Assembly (NCBI RefSeq): GCF_004684095.1
Contig: NZ_SRII01000022.1
Coordinates: 1-33,273 of the forward strand
Length of the DNA stretch: 33,273 nucleotides
Source: Hymenobacter sp. UV11
GTDB lineage: Bacteria > Bacteroidota > Bacteroidia > Cytophagales > Hymenobacteraceae
Direction: 5' to 3'
Of the stretch, positions 31,889 through 33,273 are shown in pieces. The notes below the pieces were generated by a model. The model was given only the letters and a program-made list of their open reading frames with translations, did not search any database and was not told where the DNA came from. Position numbers and translations under genes: made by a program. Position 1 is the first letter of the stretch. Every line of letters begins with the position of its first letter.

Positions 31889-32776
31889 CTAAGGTAGGTT
31901 AAAGCGGTAGTGCAATTCGACTTCGAGCGGGGTGCAGTAGCCCAGAGCCGAGTGCAGGCGCTGGGTGTTGTAGTAATGGTCGAGGTATTCGGCTAGTTCG
32001 AGGCGGGCTTCTTCGAGGTCGGCAAAGCAGGCCCCGCGGGGTAGTAGCTCGGTTTTGAGCGTACTCCAGCCGCTTTCGGCCAGGGCGTTATCATACGGGT
32101 TGCCGGGCCGGCTCAGGCTGGCAATAGCCTGGGTGCGGTCCAGCAGGGTAGTAAAGGCGTCGCTGGTGTACTGGCTGCCCCGGTCAGCGTGCACGAGCAG
32201 ACCGGGCGGGGGCTGGCAGACGGCTACGGCCCGGTTAAAGGCGGTCAGAATCAAATCGGTATGCAGCGATTCGCTCACGTGCCAGCCCACCACGCGCCGG
32301 GAAAAGGCATCGCGCCAGCAGGCCAGGTACGCCCAGTGCCCCGTGGCCAGGGCCAAGTAGGTGATGTCGCCGACCCAGATTTGATTGGGGGCGGTGGCCG
32401 CCGGCCAGCTGGCGAGCTTGTTGGCCGCGGCCACGGCCTGCGGGTCGGCTTGGGTGGTGCGCGGGGGCCGGGAACTGGCGCGGGTGCAGAGGGCACGTAA
32501 CCCACTAGCGCTGAGCCAGCCGCGCAAACGCTGCCGGCCCACGGCGTGGCCTTCGCGCCGCAACTGGGCGCGCAGCCGGCGTTGCCCATAGCGGCCGGCA
32601 TGGGTAGCGAAGACGCGCTGGGCCGCTACCTGCCAGGCGGGCAGCGCCTGCTCGGCTGTAGCCGGCGCGCGCTGCCGCCACGCGTAGTAGCCGCTGGGGC
32701 TGACGCCCAGCAAGCGGCACTGCTCGCGCACCGGCCAGCGGTCGGTATGACTGGCAATAAAAGCAAAGCGTTTCAT
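31889..32776 (-). CDS. IS3-family transposase orfB (DDE integrase)
   Basis: A 295-aa catalytic subunit starting at 32776 (MKRFAFIASHTDRWPVREQ). An HTH_21-like N-terminal part (LGVSPSGYYAWRQRAPA, GQRRLRAQLRREGH) precedes the rve core with Asp in VGDITYLALATG, Asp in VHADRGSQYTS and Glu in LAESGWSTLK, spaced as in IS3 elements. The ATG overlaps the orfA stop (ATGA). The open frame extends in the -1 frame up to 32932 across the orfA end, as expected if the active OrfAB protein is made by -1 frameshifting at the A7 run in TTTTAAAAAAAGC near 32810. Confidence 0.9.
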   Translation of the reverse strand: MKRFAFIASHTDRWPVREQCRLLGVSPSGYYAWRQRAPATAEQALPAWQVAAQRVFATHAGRYGQRRLRAQLRREGHAVGRQRLRGWLSASGLRALCTRASSRPPRTTQADPQAVAAANKLASWPAATAPNQIWVGDITYLALATGHWAYLACWRDAFSRRVVGWHVSESLHTDLILTAFNRAVAVCQPPPGLLVHADRGSQYTSDAFTTLLDRTQAIASLSRPGNPYDNALAESGWSTLKTELLPRGACFADLEEARLELAEYLDHYYNTQRLHSALGYCTPLEVELHYRFNLP

Positions 32777-33081
32777 CGGCCCGTCGGTTGTGAAAAGATG
32801 GTCAGCGCTTTTTTTAAAATATCGCGCTCCATTTCCGCGCGAGCTAGTTGGGCCCGTAACTGCTTGTTTTCCTGCTCCAGCGCTTCGCTGCCTACTGGGC
32901 GTGCCGCCTGAGTGCGGGCGGCCCGCACCCACTTGCCCAAGACGGCCTCGCTCATGCCCAGCGCCTGCGCCACACGCGTCGCCGCCTGTCCATCCTGGCT
33001 TACGCGGCGGACTGCTTCGGTTCGAAAGGCCGCATCATACTTGGTTCGGTGCCGTTTACCGGCTGGTTTTGCTGCTTCCAT
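32773..33081 (-). CDS. IS3-family transposase orfA
   Basis: A 102-aa DNA-binding subunit. It has an HTH (AVRRVSQDGQAATRVAQALG, then MSEAVLGKWVRAAR) and a leucine-zipper coiled coil (EALEQENKQLRAQLARAEME). It ends DILKKALTIFSQPTGR, the LKKA codons TTA AAA AAA GCG forming the slippery site for -1 frameshifting into orfB. The start at 33081 is followed by the basic MEAAKPAGKRHRTKYD. It recognises the terminal repeats and, fused to OrfB, forms the active transposase. Confidence 0.9.
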   Translation of the reverse strand: MEAAKPAGKRHRTKYDAAFRTEAVRRVSQDGQAATRVAQALGMSEAVLGKWVRAARTQAARPVGSEALEQENKQLRAQLARAEMERDILKKALTIFSQPTGR

Positions 33082-33273
33082 GACAAGGGAAAGTTACTTT
33101 CGCCGTGTCCATTTCTACCCGACCACCTCAGAGAGCCAGGAAATGTTATGGCCGAGTTTGTCACGTTTCTTAAACGAACGTTTCTAAAGCGTCTACGAAC
33201 GGATTATCTCCTTATTTTGAGTGTCCAGCGGTGACCTACTCAAAGGTAGACCACCTCCCCTGCGCTCTTCAGC

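Larger units (their letters stand above)
31859..33130 (-). mobile_element. IS3-family insertion sequence, copy 2 (apparently intact)
   Basis: A 1272-bp element with ends TGAGGTGGTCGGGT (31859) and ACCCGACCACCTCA (33130), flanked by the 3-bp direct repeat GAG (31856-31858 and 33131-33133), a normal IS3 target duplication. Both orfs are intact. It was inserted directly beside a TTTCGTAAAC stem (31847-31856). The decayed sister copy lies at 9786-11066 in the same orientation. Confidence 0.9.

Noticed and set aside
33241..33248. TACCTTTG (minus strand) as a promoter
   Set aside because: It matches the -7 consensus, but no -33 element is seen and no gene other than the IS3 interior lies downstream in that direction.

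Overview
The window looks like accessory chromosome (or large-plasmid) DNA from a Bacteroidota bacterium, most likely Hymenobacter or a close Cytophagales relative. The reasons are a high-GC sequence with few Shine-Dalgarno signals, a type IX secretion C-terminal sorting domain on a large SBBP-repeat protein, an outer-membrane beta-barrel of the PorT type, a DUF4468-like secreted protein and several short lipoproteins. The assignment rests on protein character only; no rRNA or tRNA is present.

Layout. Bases 1-7.6 kb: the tail of a site-specific recombinase, an outer-membrane barrel, two lipoproteins, a HExxH metallopeptidase, and a scatter of small soluble single-domain proteins (two of them divergent paralogues) that resembles an orphan-immunity or 'polyimmunity' region. 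7.7-9.7 kb: a perfect 58-bp palindrome touching the start of a zinc-ribbon gene, then a DUF1016/PDDEXK nuclease. 9.8-11.1 kb: a decayed IS3-family element. 11.3-13.7 kb: an unknown 472-aa protein followed by a clear CdtB-like (cytolethal distending toxin B, DNase I fold) protein. 13.8-16.0 kb: an overlapping minus-strand operon of 7TM protein, NarX-type histidine kinase and NarL-type response regulator, then a separately terminated unknown gene. 17.0-17.8 kb: a decayed IS5-family (IS427-like) element, followed by about 1.2 kb with only gene remnants.

19-23 kb: a tight two-gene unit of a LysM/cysteine-amidase-like protein and a membrane protein with a possible pYEATS-type C-terminus, then a nonsense-disrupted HNH gene and an intact HNH endonuclease with a possible modified-base-reading N-terminus. 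23.0-28.0 kb: the most structured part. An approximately 270-bp repeat exists in one continuous copy (27364-27630) and one copy split at TAGCTA (23049-23203 and 27045-27160). The 3.84 kb between the split halves begins with an IS982-family element and ends with an IS982-like end inside a 129-bp near-perfect palindrome; the cargo is the 828-aa secreted SBBP/C-type-lectin protein. Short-unit satellite arrays follow both repeat copies. 28.6-33.3 kb: a lipoprotein, an ADP-ribosylglycohydrolase, a DUF4468-like protein and a second, intact IS3-family element with a programmed-frameshift signal.

How the genes fit together: toxin-like effectors (CdtB-like, LysM/amidase), candidate immunity proteins, nucleases (PDDEXK, HNH), an ADP-ribosyl hydrolase and four IS elements suggest a conflict or defence island reshaped repeatedly by transposition. 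No complete, known multi-gene defence system is recognised; the functional links between neighbours are inference.
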